A stretch of DNA of 64,000 bases, taken from positions 27,212 to 91,211 of the forward strand of contig PDSF01000045.1 in NCBI GenBank assembly GCA_002748355.1. Reading direction: 5' to 3'. The position numbers and the translations under genes are program-made. Shown piece by piece: positions 63,731 through 64,000 of the stretch. The stretch's first letter is position 1. Each line of letters begins with the position of its first letter. The notes below the pieces were generated by a model. The model was not told the origin of the DNA. It did no database searches and saw nothing but the letters and a program-made list of their open reading frames with translations. Source of the DNA: Planctomycetota bacterium. Its GTDB lineage: Bacteria; Planctomycetota; UBA1135; GCA-002748355.

Positions 63731-64000
63731 GGCGTGTAACGAGCCGTGTATCGAATCTAGGCACTCTGCCCGCCAAAGCTACGAGAGGCGCAAGCAGCCT
63801 ATAGAAGCTATAGAAAAGGGCCCGCGAGTGACAGAGTGCAGAATTCCCCGCCCTCAGCTGGGCCAGAAAACGCAGGCGCGAACAGGCATCGATCTATTCT
63901 TCGGGGGGGGACTTCCCACCAACAGTCAATAGCGAAATCGGCGGGTAGCCGGACCCGCCGCCGTCTTCATCAGGCTGCGGTCTTTGCCTGGCGAGGTTGA
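63731..64000. other. Terminal spacer, possible start of a neighbouring unit beyond the window
   Basis: About 270 bp without a recognisable gene. It contains a hairpin with arms CGGCGGGT (63939-63946) and ACCCGCCG (63953-63960), which could be a terminator for a gene lying beyond the window edge. recQ promoter elements must lie near 63731-63790, but none is obvious. Confidence 0.4.

Overview
The window looks like a GC-rich bacterial chromosome, most plausibly from Planctomycetota. This lineage call is an inference. It rests on the many secreted or membrane HEAT/TPR proteins with no recognised function, a tmRNA whose predicted tag (ADEHFALAA) resembles tags I recall from planctomycetes, a b558-type succinate dehydrogenase (sdhC-sdhA-sdhB), and the general gene content. 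There is no prophage, insertion sequence or CRISPR array. Most of the window is a core chromosomal backbone interspersed with lineage-specific proteins.

Layout. 1-3.0 kb: a chemotaxis receptor on the minus strand, cut by the window edge, then a tmRNA preceded on the plus-strand map by a 19-bp tandem repeat. 3-7.8 kb: a HEAT-like lipoprotein, a flippase-like membrane protein, a radical SAM/SPASM enzyme and a PfkB-type sugar kinase. 7.8-12.5 kb: a decayed thpR remnant, recA and alaS, which is the trace of the common cinA-thpR-recA-alaS order. 13.0-18.2 kb: a lipid and translation cluster rpmF-plsX-fabH-fabG-acpP-fabF, without fabD. 18.4-22.3 kb: a small conserved protein and two membrane TPR proteins, one also carrying a zinc ribbon and HEAT-like repeats. 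22.3-25.7 kb: tRNA-Leu(CAA), a WecE-like aminotransferase, a degenerate histidine-kinase-like protein with hexapeptide repeats, BolA and CvpA. 25.7-31.2 kb: large proteins of unknown function, including a TPR-DUF2325 protein, a SUKH-like protein and a possible frameshifted exported protein. 31.3-36.0 kb: sdhCAB, convergent with and overlapping aroA. 36-44.4 kb: an exported HEAT protein facing a minus-strand series: esterase-like, membrane spermidine-synthase-like, tail-anchored TPR; then purM with an exported TPR protein. 44.7-48.7 kb: dxr, a three-PDZ RseP-type site-2 protease and a UbiA-family prenyltransferase. 48.7-54 kb: two unknown proteins, then a three-gene minus-strand set encoding a BY-kinase/ParA-type ATPase, a coiled-coil protein and a MamK-like actin. 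54-64 kb: an exported HEAT protein, ppk facing ppx, an HPt protein, a DUF4863-like protein, lgt and recQ.

The most interesting candidate for an undescribed system is the ATPase, coiled-coil and MamK-like actin set at 51.2-53.9 kb. It has the parts expected of a filament-based positioning apparatus, but no other magnetosome gene is present. Secondary points of interest are the decayed thpR next to recA, the TPR/zinc-ribbon/HEAT membrane protein and its partner, the histidine-kinase-like protein with an 18-bp in-frame repeat, the enlarged RseP, and short tandem duplications in several intergenic spacers.
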